From positions 868,001 through 932,000 of the forward strand of contig OZ223205.1 of the NCBI GenBank assembly GCA_965140395.1: a stretch of 64,000 bases of DNA, in the 5' to 3' direction. Position 1 is the first letter of the stretch. Each line of letters opens with the position of its first letter. The position numbers and the translations under genes were made by a program. The notes beneath the pieces are model-generated. The model was not told the origin of the DNA, made no database searches, and worked only from the letters and a program-made list of their open reading frames with translations. This document shows, piece by piece, positions 8,661-16,067 of the stretch. The DNA is from Parvibaculum sp002684405 (GTDB lineage Bacteria > Pseudomonadota > Alphaproteobacteria > Parvibaculales > Parvibaculaceae).

Positions 8661-9062
8661 ATGTCGCACCATTTCCACGCCATCGTCTGGATTGACCATC
8701 ACGAGGCCCGCATCCTCGATTTCAATCCCGACGACACGCAGAGCGAAACGGTGCGTCCGCGCCATCCGGTGAAACATTTGCATGTGAAGGCGGGCACGCT
8801 GTCGAGCTGGCGCGCACCGGAAGACAAGGAATATTTCGACGAGGTGGCAACGAAGCTCGCCGATATCGGCGAAGCGCTGCTGGTCGGTCCCGCCAATGCG
8901 AAATTCGAACTCTACAAATATCTGCAGGCGAAACATCCGCAGACGGCGGAGAAGGTCGTCGGCATCGAAACGGTCGACCACCCCACCAATGGCGAACTGG
9001 TGGACTATGCGAAGGCCTATTTCATGAAGGCCGACCGCATGCTCCCGCAGATCGCCGAATAA
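8661..9062 (+). CDS. Small release-factor-like 'translational machinery' protein
   Basis: A 133-residue protein (MSHHFHAIVWIDHHEARIL...) resembling the eRF1/Pelota domain-3-like family usually labelled translational machinery protein. The LLVGPANAKFELYKYLQ segment and the C-terminal HPTNGELVDYAKAYF are consistent with that fold. No GGQ motif is present, so it is not a complete peptide-release factor. Function in bacteria is unknown; ribosome-associated stress functions have been suggested for related families. A ribosome-binding site (GGAGAAG) precedes the ATG. Confidence 0.7.
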   Translation: MSHHFHAIVWIDHHEARILDFNPDDTQSETVRPRHPVKHLHVKAGTLSSWRAPEDKEYFDEVATKLADIGEALLVGPANAKFELYKYLQAKHPQTAEKVVGIETVDHPTNGELVDYAKAYFMKADRMLPQIAE

Positions 9063-9069
9063 AAGCGGC

Positions 9070-9876
9070 CTAGCGCTCTATCTGCCCGATCAGGGTTTCG
9101 ATTTCGCCCGTCAGCCGCTGAATGTCGGCCGGCGTGGAGAGACGGTGGTCGCCGCGCTTGGAAAGATTGATCGTCACATCCTCGCTTGCCAGCGTGTCGA
9201 CAAGCCTCATCGCATGTTGCCACGGCACGTCCTCATCCTTCATGCCCTGAAGGATGCGCACCGGGCAGGTGAGCGGAATCGGTTTGCCGAGCAGCAGGTG
9301 ATCGCGCCCTTCCTCGATGAGTTTCATCGAGATTTCATAGGGCTCGTCGTCATACTCCGACGGCTGGCGATAGATGCCGTCGCGTTTCAGCGTCGCTTTC
9401 ACCTCGTCGGAGAAACCTTCCCACATCAGCGCCTGCGTGAAATCCGGCGCGGGCGCGATGAGTACTAGCCCGCGCACGCGCTCCGGGCGGGCAAGCGCGG
9501 CCAGCAGCGCCACCCAGCCGCCCATGCTGGAGCCGATCAGGATTTGCGGCCCCGCGGTCTTCTCGTCGATCATGGCGAGCGCGTCGTCGCGCCAGCGGCC
9601 GATCGTGCCTTCGGTGAAAGTCCCGGAGGACGCGCCATGACCGAAATAGTCGAAACGCAGAAACGCCCGCCGGGCCGCTTTCGCCCAGTCGGCCAGCGCC
9701 GTCGCCTTGGTGCCCGTCATGTCGGATTTGAAACCGCCGAGCCAGGTGAGGCCGGTCGGGCCGGCGGGCGCCGTCGGCACCTCGCGCGCATAGGCGATGG
9801 TCTCGGCCTCCGCGCCGGGCGTGATCGGGGGGCGGGCGAACTTGCCCGTTTCGGTCGTCTCGGTCATCTTGGACAT
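9070..9876 (-). CDS. Alpha/beta hydrolase (ABHD10/palmitoyl-thioesterase-like)
   Basis: A 268-residue alpha/beta hydrolase. Visible elements: the LRFDYFGHGASSG strand-loop, the nucleophile elbow IGSSMGGWVALLAAL (Ser of GxSxG), an acid region LQGMKDEDVPW, and the catalytic His in KRGDHRLS near the C-terminus. The layout matches the ABHD10/serine esterase group that acts on acyl thioesters or small esters; the substrate is not predictable. Two ATGs compete: 9876, and 9867 with GAGG nine bases upstream, so the first three residues are uncertain. It is divergent from the glycosyltransferase gene. Confidence 0.85.
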   Translation of the reverse strand: MSKMTETTETGKFARPPITPGAEAETIAYAREVPTAPAGPTGLTWLGGFKSDMTGTKATALADWAKAARRAFLRFDYFGHGASSGTFTEGTIGRWRDDALAMIDEKTAGPQILIGSSMGGWVALLAALARPERVRGLVLIAPAPDFTQALMWEGFSDEVKATLKRDGIYRQPSEYDDEPYEISMKLIEEGRDHLLLGKPIPLTCPVRILQGMKDEDVPWQHAMRLVDTLASEDVTINLSKRGDHRLSTPADIQRLTGEIETLIGQIER

Positions 9877-9944
9877 CCTCGAACGCTCTTCCCTTAAGGA
9901 CGCGCCTAACCTGTGGCTTTGCGCGCCGAACCGCAAGGACCGAC

Positions 9945-11144
9945 ATGAATCCCGACCGCAATCCGTTTGCCGATCTCGGCCGTCCGACGATCCTTCAGGT
10001 GATCCCGGCGCTGGAAACGGGCGGGGCGGAGCGCACCACGGTAGACGTCGCCCGCGCGGTCGTCGCGGCGGGCGGGCGGGCATTGGTGGCGAGCCGCGGT
10101 GGGCGCATGGTGCCGGAGCTGGAAGCTGCGGGCGGCGAGCATATCGAGCTTGCGGTCCATTCCAAGAACCCGGTGGTCATGGCGCTCAATGTGGAGCGGC
10201 TGACGCGGCTCGTGGAACGCGAAGGCGTCAGCCTCGTTCACGCGCGAAGCCGGGCGCCTGCCTGGAGCGCGCTGGCCGCCGCGCGGCGCTCGGGCCGTCC
10301 TTTCGTCACGACCTATCATTCGCGCGTGCATGAAAAGCCTACCCTCAAGGTCTTCTACAATTCCGTTATGGCGAAGGGCGATGCGGTCATCGCCAACAGC
10401 CATTACACGGCAGATCGTATCCGGCGCATTCACGGGCCGGATGAGGCGCGTGTCTTCACCGTGCCGCGCGGCGTCGATATCGCGGCGCTGGATGCGGACA
10501 AGGTCGAGCCCCGGCGCATGGACGCGCTGCGCGCGGCGTGGAAACCCTATGAGCTGGGGCCCGTCTTCATCCATCCCGCGCGGCTGACGCGCTGGAAGGG
10601 CCAGTTCCTTTCCATCGAAGCCGCGAAGATCCTCTTCGATGAAGGCGTCACCGCTTTTTCGCTCTGCATCGTCGGCGACCATCAGGCCCGCGAGAGCTAC
10701 AAGGCCGAACTGGAGCGCCAGATCGCCGACGCCCGACTGGGGCCGCATGTCCGCATCTGCGGGAACTGCGACGACATGCCGGCGGCCTATGCGCTGGCCG
10801 ATGCGGTTGTCTCCCCTTCCATCGAACCGGAGCCCTTCGGCCGCACGGCGGTGGAGGCGCAGGCCATGGCGCGGCCCGTCATCGTTTCCGACGCGGGCGG
10901 CCAGCGCGAAACGGTGCGTGACCCGTCGGATGAGGGCGGGCTTGAACGGGCGACGGGCCTGCGTGTGCCCGCCGGCGATGCGAAGGCGCTCGCCGCCGCG
11001 ATGCGGAAAATCATCGACATGAGCGAGGCCGACCGTCACGCGATGGGCCGGAACGGCCGGATGAACGCCGTGGCGCATTATTCTGTCGGCGCAATGTGCC
11101 GCTCCACGCTCGAAATCTATGCGCGCCTGCTGGCCGCGAAATGA
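9945..11144 (+). CDS. GT4-family glycosyltransferase
   Basis: A 399-residue GT-B glycosyltransferase. The N-terminal acceptor domain holds LETGGAERTTVDVARAV; the C-terminal domain holds a PARLTRWKGQ strand and the nucleotide-sugar motif EPEPFGRTAVEAQAMARP (E-x7-E type of GT4). Sugar donor and acceptor cannot be told from sequence, but LPS-core or envelope glycan synthesis is likely, given the kdsB and lpt genes in the same window. The start has little Shine-Dalgarno complementarity. The stop overlaps the next small gene by four bases. Confidence 0.9.
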   Translation: MNPDRNPFADLGRPTILQVIPALETGGAERTTVDVARAVVAAGGRALVASRGGRMVPELEAAGGEHIELAVHSKNPVVMALNVERLTRLVEREGVSLVHARSRAPAWSALAAARRSGRPFVTTYHSRVHEKPTLKVFYNSVMAKGDAVIANSHYTADRIRRIHGPDEARVFTVPRGVDIAALDADKVEPRRMDALRAAWKPYELGPVFIHPARLTRWKGQFLSIEAAKILFDEGVTAFSLCIVGDHQARESYKAELERQIADARLGPHVRICGNCDDMPAAYALADAVVSPSIEPEPFGRTAVEAQAMARPVIVSDAGGQRETVRDPSDEGGLERATGLRVPAGDAKALAAAMRKIIDMSEADRHAMGRNGRMNAVAHYSVGAMCRSTLEIYARLLAAK

Positions 11145-11497
11145 CTGAAAAGGACCTCCCGGCCCGGCCGGTCGTGGTGATGATGCTTCGGGAGCGGGGA
11201 AAAACGCCGGGGCCGGCGCTCCGGCGGATATCGGCGGCCCATGGCGGCGCGGCCCTGCTGCTTCTGACCCATGAAGGCGCCGAAACCCCGGCGGATATCC
11301 CCCTTGCCGCGCATTGGCGGGACGGCAATATGCGCGGTCCCTTGCGGTTTCTGACGCTTTCCAGGCGTTTGTCCTGGGCGGGCGCGGCATGCGGCTACGA
11401 CCTTGCGCCGACGGTGCGAAGCCGCCTCCTGCGCTGGTCGGTGAGGCCTTCTATCCCCTGGTATGACGCGGAAAAGGACCGTCCACCTGTTTCTTGA
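11141..11497 (+). CDS. Hypothetical protein translationally coupled to a glycosyltransferase
   Basis: I do not recognise this 118-residue protein. It begins at an ATG overlapping the glycosyltransferase stop (ATGA) and is Arg/Pro/Ala-rich, with the segment MMLRERGKTPGPALRRISA and a C-terminal WSVRPSIPWYDAEKD. There is no signal peptide and no clear membrane segment. Coupling suggests a role in the same glycan step, perhaps as an accessory to the transferase. It could also be a degenerate or poorly conserved gene. Confidence 0.55.
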   Translation: MTEKDLPARPVVVMMLRERGKTPGPALRRISAAHGGAALLLLTHEGAETPADIPLAAHWRDGNMRGPLRFLTLSRRLSWAGAACGYDLAPTVRSRLLRWSVRPSIPWYDAEKDRPPVS

Positions 11498-11540
11498 CTT
11501 GCAGCCACGACATCACAAATCTATAGGATTGCAGCGTAAA

Positions 11541-11627
11541 CCCCGCGATCGGGGCTTCCAGAGAAGCTCCGTCATGCCACGAAGGAGAAAAGGCGATGCC
11601 TCGTCTCCGGCTGTCATGAAGGTCTGA
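11541..11627 (+). promoter_or_regulatory. infC leader: hairpin plus overlapping mini-ORFs
   Basis: Upstream of infC, a CCCCG-CGAT-CGGGG hairpin (11541-11554) precedes a strong GAAGGAGA (11581-11588). That ribosome-binding site is eight bases before an ATG (11596) opening a seven-residue ORF, MPRLRLS, ending in TGA at 11619. A second ORF in another frame (ATG 11574, 17 residues, stop 11627) overlaps it. The arrangement looks like a translated regulatory leader, but expression is not shown. Confidence 0.4.
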
Positions 11628-11671
11628 GCCAGACAAACAGGCCGATCGCCCAGCTCGAAGGAGACCAGTTC

Positions 11672-12211
11672 ATAGCTCGCAGACCGCACCAGGCGCCCGC
11701 ACCGTCAAAAGACGGCCCGCGCGTCAACGACATGATCACCGAACGCACCGTGCTGCTGATTGACGCCGAAGGCGAAAAGCGCGGCGAGGTGGCGATCGAG
11801 GATGCCATGCAGATGGCCGACGAATCCGGCCTGGATCTGGTCGAGGTCTCGCCCAATGCGAAACCTCCCGTATGCAAGCTGCTCGATTACGGCAAGTTCA
11901 AATACCAGGCCCAGAAGAAGGCCAATGAGGCGCGCAAGAAGCAGAAGACCGTCGAGGTCAAGGAAATCAAGATGCGCCCCAACATCGACACGCATGACTA
12001 CGAAGTGAAGATGCGCAGCATGCTTCGCTTCTTCGAGGAAGGGGACAAGGTCAAGGTGACGCTCCGCTTCCGTGGCCGTGAGATGGCGCATCAGGAGCTC
12101 GGCATGCAGCTTCTGAACAAGGTGAAGGGAGAAGTGGACGAGATCGCCAAGGTCGAATCCTATCCCCGTCTCGAAGGCCGCCAGATGGTCATGGTGCTGG
12201 CGCCGCGCTGA
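11672..12211 (+). CDS. infC: Translation initiation factor IF-3, probable AUA start
   Basis: IF-3 binds the 30S subunit, enforces start-codon and initiator-tRNA selection and prevents premature subunit joining. The 179-residue reading has an N-terminal domain, the hallmark PNAKPPVCKLLDYGKFKY linker region and a C-terminal domain ending in RQMVMVLAPR. The first ATG (11732) would delete the conserved IARRP...DGPRVND segment. In frame 60 bases earlier, ATA (11672-11674) sits seven bases after a perfect GAAGGAGA (11657-11664), so AUA is the likely start. IF-3 discriminates against such codons, and non-AUG starts are known to autoregulate infC. Unlike many bacteria, rpmI-rplT do not follow; they lie 9 kb away. 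Confidence 0.93.
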   Translation: MARRPHQAPAPSKDGPRVNDMITERTVLLIDAEGEKRGEVAIEDAMQMADESGLDLVEVSPNAKPPVCKLLDYGKFKYQAQKKANEARKKQKTVEVKEIKMRPNIDTHDYEVKMRSMLRFFEEGDKVKVTLRFRGREMAHQELGMQLLNKVKGEVDEIAKVESYPRLEGRQMVMVLAPR

Positions 12212-12237
12212 CGCCGGCATTGGACGAAGACGAAAAG

Positions 12238-12265
12238 AGCCCGGCGGTTTCCGCCGGGCTTTTTG
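12238..12265 (+). terminator. Rho-independent terminator after infC
   Basis: A nine-pair GC-rich stem, GCCCGGCGG / CCGCCGGGC with a TTT loop, is followed by a run of five T. It begins 27 bases after the infC stop and ends just before the convergent GDPD gene, so infC is a separate unit. Confidence 0.9.
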
Positions 12266-12269
12266 TATT

Positions 12270-13226
12270 TCAGCCGGCCAGCGCCTTCGACAGCCGGTCC
12301 GGCCGGTCGGTCAGGATCGCATCGACGCCGAGCGCGATGAGGCGGCGCATCTCCTTTTCTTCATCCACCGTCCAGCAGGAAACCGAAAGTCCCGCCTCGC
12401 GGCAGACCGCGACGCTTGCCTCCGTCACATCGCCATGCCAGGCGAACCATCCGTCGGCGGGCCCGGCGGCAATGGCCTTCAGCATGCGTAGGGCGAAATC
12501 CGCGCCCTCCTGCGCCCGCCAGTCATAGCCGTTCGCCCAGGGCGCGCCAGAGGCGGAGGCGGCGCGCAGTTTCTCATCCGTGGAGCCGGGCTCGTCCCGC
12601 GCGGCGGAGGGGTCTTCCGGATCGATCTGGAAGAAAGGGAGCGTGGTGAAGGCGTTTTCGATCTCCGGCGCGATCTCCTTGGCCCGCGCCAGCGCCCGCC
12701 AGTCGAAGGAGACAAAGGTCACCTGCTCCGACAGCCCGTGCTCGCGCGTCAGCGCCACGGCGGCCTCTGCAAGCGCCGCCGGATCGGCGGACTGGCTGAG
12801 ATCCAGAAGTGCGGTCTTGAGTTCCACATAGAGCCGGAAGCCGCTTCCCGCCTTTGTCTTGACCAGCTCATAGACATCGCGAAGCGCCGGGATGCGTGCC
12901 CCGTCGAAAGCCGTCTGGTCCGGGTAGCGCGATGAATAGCCGGCCCCGGGCCTCAGCCGCCCGATGTCGTAGCGCTGCATCTCTTCGAAGGTGAGGTCTT
13001 TCAGCAGCGGCGTCGGCCGTGTCAGCCATTCCCCGTCGGGCCCGCGGGCGATGGCGGGCTTCAGGCTTTCATCGTGATGAACCACCAGCACGCCGTCCGC
13101 CGACAGATGCACGTCGAGCTCGATGCCGTCGGCGCCCGCCGCGATCGCGCGCTCGAAGGCTTCCATCGTGTTTTCCGGCCAGAGGCCGGCCCCGCCCCGA
13201 TGAGCGATCTTCAAAACTCGTTCCAA
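12270..13226 (-). CDS. Glycerophosphodiester phosphodiesterase family protein
   Basis: A ~318-residue GDPD-family TIM-barrel enzyme that hydrolyses glycerophosphodiesters to sn-glycerol 3-phosphate and an alcohol. Visible motifs: AHRGG near the N-terminus with PENTMEAFERAI, the metal ligands of GIELDVHLSADGVLVVHHD, and C-terminal WTVDEEKEMRRL...GVDAILTDRP. There is no signal peptide, suggesting a cytoplasmic UgpQ-like enzyme. The start is uncertain: TTG at 13226 has GGCGGAG eight bases upstream and gives MERVLKIAHRGG; the next candidate is TTG 13214. The protein is longer than UgpQ (~250) because of an insert around residues 180-230. Confidence 0.88.
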   Translation of the reverse strand: MERVLKIAHRGGAGLWPENTMEAFERAIAAGADGIELDVHLSADGVLVVHHDESLKPAIARGPDGEWLTRPTPLLKDLTFEEMQRYDIGRLRPGAGYSSRYPDQTAFDGARIPALRDVYELVKTKAGSGFRLYVELKTALLDLSQSADPAALAEAAVALTREHGLSEQVTFVSFDWRALARAKEIAPEIENAFTTLPFFQIDPEDPSAARDEPGSTDEKLRAASASGAPWANGYDWRAQEGADFALRMLKAIAAGPADGWFAWHGDVTEASVAVCREAGLSVSCWTVDEEKEMRRLIALGVDAILTDRPDRLSKALAG

Positions 13227-13439
13227 CCCTGTTCTCCGCCATTTTTCGCGCCACCCATGGCGGCGAAGGCTAGCGGCGATGCGGCCTGCCGTCCATTGCT
13301 CCGTATTGGAGGGAACTCTCGATATTCGGACCGTGTGTTTCACTAATGATCAACGGAAAGGGGTAAAACTAAGGGTGTACTGAAATGGGGCGCGGCCAGT
13401 CGAAAGGGTCTGCCTCCTGAGAAAGGCGGAGTGAATGGA

Positions 13440-13733
13440 ATGGTTTCAATTCTAAAGCGTATGCTCGTGAAGGCGATCCCGCACCGGCGCCGCGTTTCCT
13501 ATTACGATTCACAGACTTTCATGCGACGGGCGCTGGAAAATACCGGCTTCATCGACCTGATACGCTTTTCCGACGAGGAACTGGCGCAGGTTATCGTGGC
13601 CAACAAGAACGCCAGCTGGGTGGAGGCCGCCCGCCGCGAAATGAAAACCAGGCGGGAGATCCGGCAAAAGCTTGGAATTCGTGAGGCCGAGCGGACGGAT
13701 TTGTCCGGGCGGGACGGCCTCGCCGTCGAGTAG
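13440..13733 (+). CDS. Small protein of unknown function (paralogue of 13996-14247)
   Basis: A 97-residue basic protein I cannot assign. The N-terminus is amphipathic and Arg/Lys-rich (MVSILKRMLVKAIPHRRR), followed by SYYDSQTFMRRALENTG, RFSDEELAQVI and a charged helix EAARREMKTRREIRQKLG. It shares the YDSQ..MR...SDE.L...E.AR.E order with the next gene, so the two are paralogues. ATG 13440 has GGCGGAG eight bases upstream and is preferred to the in-frame GTG at 13431. No signal peptide or transmembrane helix. Confidence 0.65.
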   Translation: MVSILKRMLVKAIPHRRRVSYYDSQTFMRRALENTGFIDLIRFSDEELAQVIVANKNASWVEAARREMKTRREIRQKLGIREAERTDLSGRDGLAVE

Positions 13734-13995
13734 CCCCAAGTAACCCCCGGGGGCCCCTGTTTCACGCCGATCCCCATGCGTCATGAAAGGGTTGGAAATC
13801 AGTGTGGGCACATTCACATGCGCTGGCTTTATATCCCTTGGCAGATGTATGGTTTCGCAAGGGAGCACAGCGCGGCCCGATTGCTATGCCGCCAAGCCCC
13901 GCTGCTGCAAAAGCGACCAACGTGTCGCATGAGGAAAGCGCTCGGATTTTTGTTTCCGGAAGAAGGCCCCTTCTTCCCGACGGATCGGGAGCGAC
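13734..13995 (+). other. Intergenic region with palindrome and translation-proximal hairpin
   Basis: Between the two paralogous small genes lie the palindrome CCCCCGGGGG (13745-13754) and an inverted repeat, GGAAGAAGG-CC-CCTTCTTCC (13958-13977). The hairpin ends just upstream of the GGGAG ribosome-binding site of the second gene. No other gene is evident. Confidence 0.5.
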
Positions 13996-14247
13996 ATGCT
14001 CACATTTTCTTCTTTATGGCGCCGGTTTTCCGGACGCCGCAGACGGCACAAGTCCTCTTTCTACGACTCTCAGCATCTGATGCGAGAAGCCGCCCGGGAA
14101 GATGCGTCGGGCTCTTTGCACCATCTTTCCGATGAAGCGCTGCACAAGATCGCCGATGCGGAAAGCGGTGAGCCGGAAAGGGAAAAAGCGCGGGCCGAGC
14201 TGGCGAGGCGCCATAAAAAGCCCGACCGGGGCGGCGCTGCCGGCTAG
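13996..14247 (+). CDS. Small protein of unknown function (paralogue of 13440-13733)
   Basis: An 83-residue Arg-rich protein. After a basic N-terminus (WRRFSGRRRRHKSS) it has FYDSQHLMREAAREDAS, HLSDEALHKIADAESG and a charged helix REKARAELARRHKK, matching the layout of the upstream 97-residue protein. GGGAG lies four bases before the ATG. A stem-loop directly upstream could influence its translation. Function unknown; the conserved YDSQ and SDE.L blocks suggest a short helical domain. Confidence 0.65.
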   Translation: MLTFSSLWRRFSGRRRRHKSSFYDSQHLMREAAREDASGSLHHLSDEALHKIADAESGEPEREKARAELARRHKKPDRGGAAG

Positions 14248-14354
14248 GCATATGTTGCAGCGCATAAAAATCATGGCCGACACTGCCTTTGCATGAGGCG
14301 GGGTCGGGATGCCTATAATCCTCCCAACGACAAAAAAAGATTTGGGAGGATCTC

Positions 14355-15602
14355 ATGCGTTTCGGTGTCTTTTATGAATTGCAGCTTCCGCGACCCTGGG
14401 AAGAGGGCGACGAACATCGCCTCTTTCATGAGGCGCTGGAGCAGGTCGTGCTGGCCGACAAGCTGGGCTACGATCATGCTTGGGAGGTGGAGCATCACTT
14501 CCTTGAGGAATATTCCCATTCCTCCGCACCCGAAGTATTTCTTGCCGCCGCCGCCGCGCGGACGAAAAACATTCGGATCGGTCATGGCATCCGGCAGGTG
14601 ATCCCCAATTACAATCACCCCGCCCGCACGGCGGAAGCGCTGGCGACCCTCGACATCATGTCGAACGGGCGCGTCGAGTTCGGTTTCGGCGAGGGGGCGA
14701 CGCGATTGGAGCTTGGGGGCTTCAACATTCCTGCCAAGGAAAAGCGCGCCATCGCCATCGAGGCGGCCGAGCAGATCGCCAACATGATGACCATGACCCC
14801 CTATCCGGGGTTCGAGGGGCAGTATTTCTCCATGCCCTGCCGCAATGTGATCCCGAAGCCGATGCAGACCCCGCACCCCCCTATGTGGATGGCCTGCACC
14901 AATCGCGACACGATCCGCGTGGCGGCCTCGCTTGGCGTCGGCGCACTCGCCTTCTCCTTCGTCGATCCGGAAGAAGCGAAGAACTGGGCCGACATCTATT
15001 ACGGCATCATCAAATCGGACGAGTGCAAACCCATCGGCCATTCGGTCAACGCCAATATCGCCATGGTCTCGAACTTCTCCCTGCATCACGATCGCGCTGA
15101 AGCGATCCGCCGCGGACATGAAGGGTTCGAGTTCTTCGGCTATGCGCTCAACGCGCTCGTCGCGCATGATACCGTGCCGGGCCGCTCGAACCTGTGGGGG
15201 AGCTATATCGAGGCGCGGGGCAACCGCACCGAGGAGATCGTCGAGGCCTCCAAACGCGCCGACGCGATCGCGACCGGCATCGGCACGCCGGACGATATGC
15301 GCAAGCACCTCGCCGCCTTCGAGGAAGCGGGCGTCGATCAGGTGATCTTCATGCAGCAGGCTGGCCGCAACAAGCATGACCAGATCTGCGAGTCGCTGGA
15401 ACTCTTCGCCGCCGAGGTGATGCCGGACTTCGCCGCCCGCCGTGTGGAACGCGAAAGGAAGAAGGCGGAAGAGCTGGCGCCCTATATCGAGGCCGCGCTG
15501 AACCGCAAGAACCGCATGCCGGAACTGGCCGATGAAGATATTCCGGTCGTCAAGGCATCGGTGAAAAAGGCGCAGGTGAACGAGAACACCGCAGCCGATT
15601 GA
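14355..15602 (+). CDS. LLM-class (luciferase-like) flavin-dependent oxidoreductase
   Basis: A 415-residue TIM-barrel monooxygenase or oxidoreductase of the bacterial luciferase-like family, using FMNH2 or F420. The start MRFGVFYELQLPRPW, the EVEHHFLEEYSHSSAPE segment, GIRQVIPNYNHPARTAE, and NGRVEFGFGEGATRLEL are all characteristic. The C-terminal ~50 residues are a charged extension beyond the usual ~350. The substrate cannot be read from sequence; a role in alkane, terpene or xenobiotic oxidation is possible. A GGGAGGATCTC ribosome-binding site precedes the start. A lipoprotein gene begins 11 bases downstream. Confidence 0.9.
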   Translation: MRFGVFYELQLPRPWEEGDEHRLFHEALEQVVLADKLGYDHAWEVEHHFLEEYSHSSAPEVFLAAAAARTKNIRIGHGIRQVIPNYNHPARTAEALATLDIMSNGRVEFGFGEGATRLELGGFNIPAKEKRAIAIEAAEQIANMMTMTPYPGFEGQYFSMPCRNVIPKPMQTPHPPMWMACTNRDTIRVAASLGVGALAFSFVDPEEAKNWADIYYGIIKSDECKPIGHSVNANIAMVSNFSLHHDRAEAIRRGHEGFEFFGYALNALVAHDTVPGRSNLWGSYIEARGNRTEEIVEASKRADAIATGIGTPDDMRKHLAAFEEAGVDQVIFMQQAGRNKHDQICESLELFAAEVMPDFAARRVERERKKAEELAPYIEAALNRKNRMPELADEDIPVVKASVKKAQVNENTAAD

Positions 15603-15613
15603 AGGAGATGAAC

Positions 15614-15952
15614 ATGCGGCCGGAAGCGTTTGCACTCATTATGGCGATGAGCGGTGCGAGTCTTCTGGCCGCCTGCGACCGGGAAGAGGCGGCCATGCCG
15701 GCGCACAAGCCGCCCGAGCAGAGGTCCGAAATGCCGAAAGACTGCAATGAGGTGGCCGCCGGCTTTGCAGGGCAATGGGTGGGCAAGCCATATGAAGACC
15801 TGCGGCATATGCTTGAAACTGCCCGTGTGGTGCATGTCACTCGGACCCGCTTCTTCGAGAAAGGATCCATGCTCACAATGGATCACGTCTCGACCCGGCT
15901 GAATGTCGAATATGACAGGGACGGGAAAATCACCCGGATCTTTTGCGGCTGA
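15614..15952 (+). CDS. Lipoprotein with I78-type peptidase-inhibitor domain
   Basis: A 112-residue predicted lipoprotein: signal peptide with lipobox LAAC (Cys about residue 21), then a short linker and a small domain with C....AAGFAGQWVGKPYEDL, TRTRFFEKGSMLTMD and a closing LNVEYDRDGKITRIFCG. This pattern matches the peptidase inhibitor I78 / potato-inhibitor-like family of Gram-negative lipoproteins. The ATG at 15614 lies six bases after GAAGGAG; earlier in-frame starts overlap the ribosome-binding site. It follows the LLM oxidoreductase by 11 bases and is likely co-transcribed. The inhibitor role is by family only. Confidence 0.78.
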   Translation: MRPEAFALIMAMSGASLLAACDREEAAMPAHKPPEQRSEMPKDCNEVAAGFAGQWVGKPYEDLRHMLETARVVHVTRTRFFEKGSMLTMDHVSTRLNVEYDRDGKITRIFCG

Positions 15953-16067
15953 GATTGTGGCGTTTAGGCACAGATTTCCGACTGTCCGGGGCTTGTGTGA
16001 AATAATCCTTTTTTAAGTCGCATTCTGCATGCTTCTCGATGCGTCAGCCCGCCGTCGAGAAAGCCCG

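Noticed and set aside
11732..12211. IF-3 starting at ATG 11732
   Set aside because: Deletes a conserved N-terminal segment and lacks a ribosome-binding site; the ATA 60 bases upstream has a perfect one.
13201..13343. Longer GDPD start near 13343
   Set aside because: The added residues are Arg/Trp-rich, unlike the family, and precede a good TTG with a ribosome-binding site.
14313..15635. A 440-codon minus-strand frame
   Set aside because: Mirror of the LLM oxidoreductase gene.
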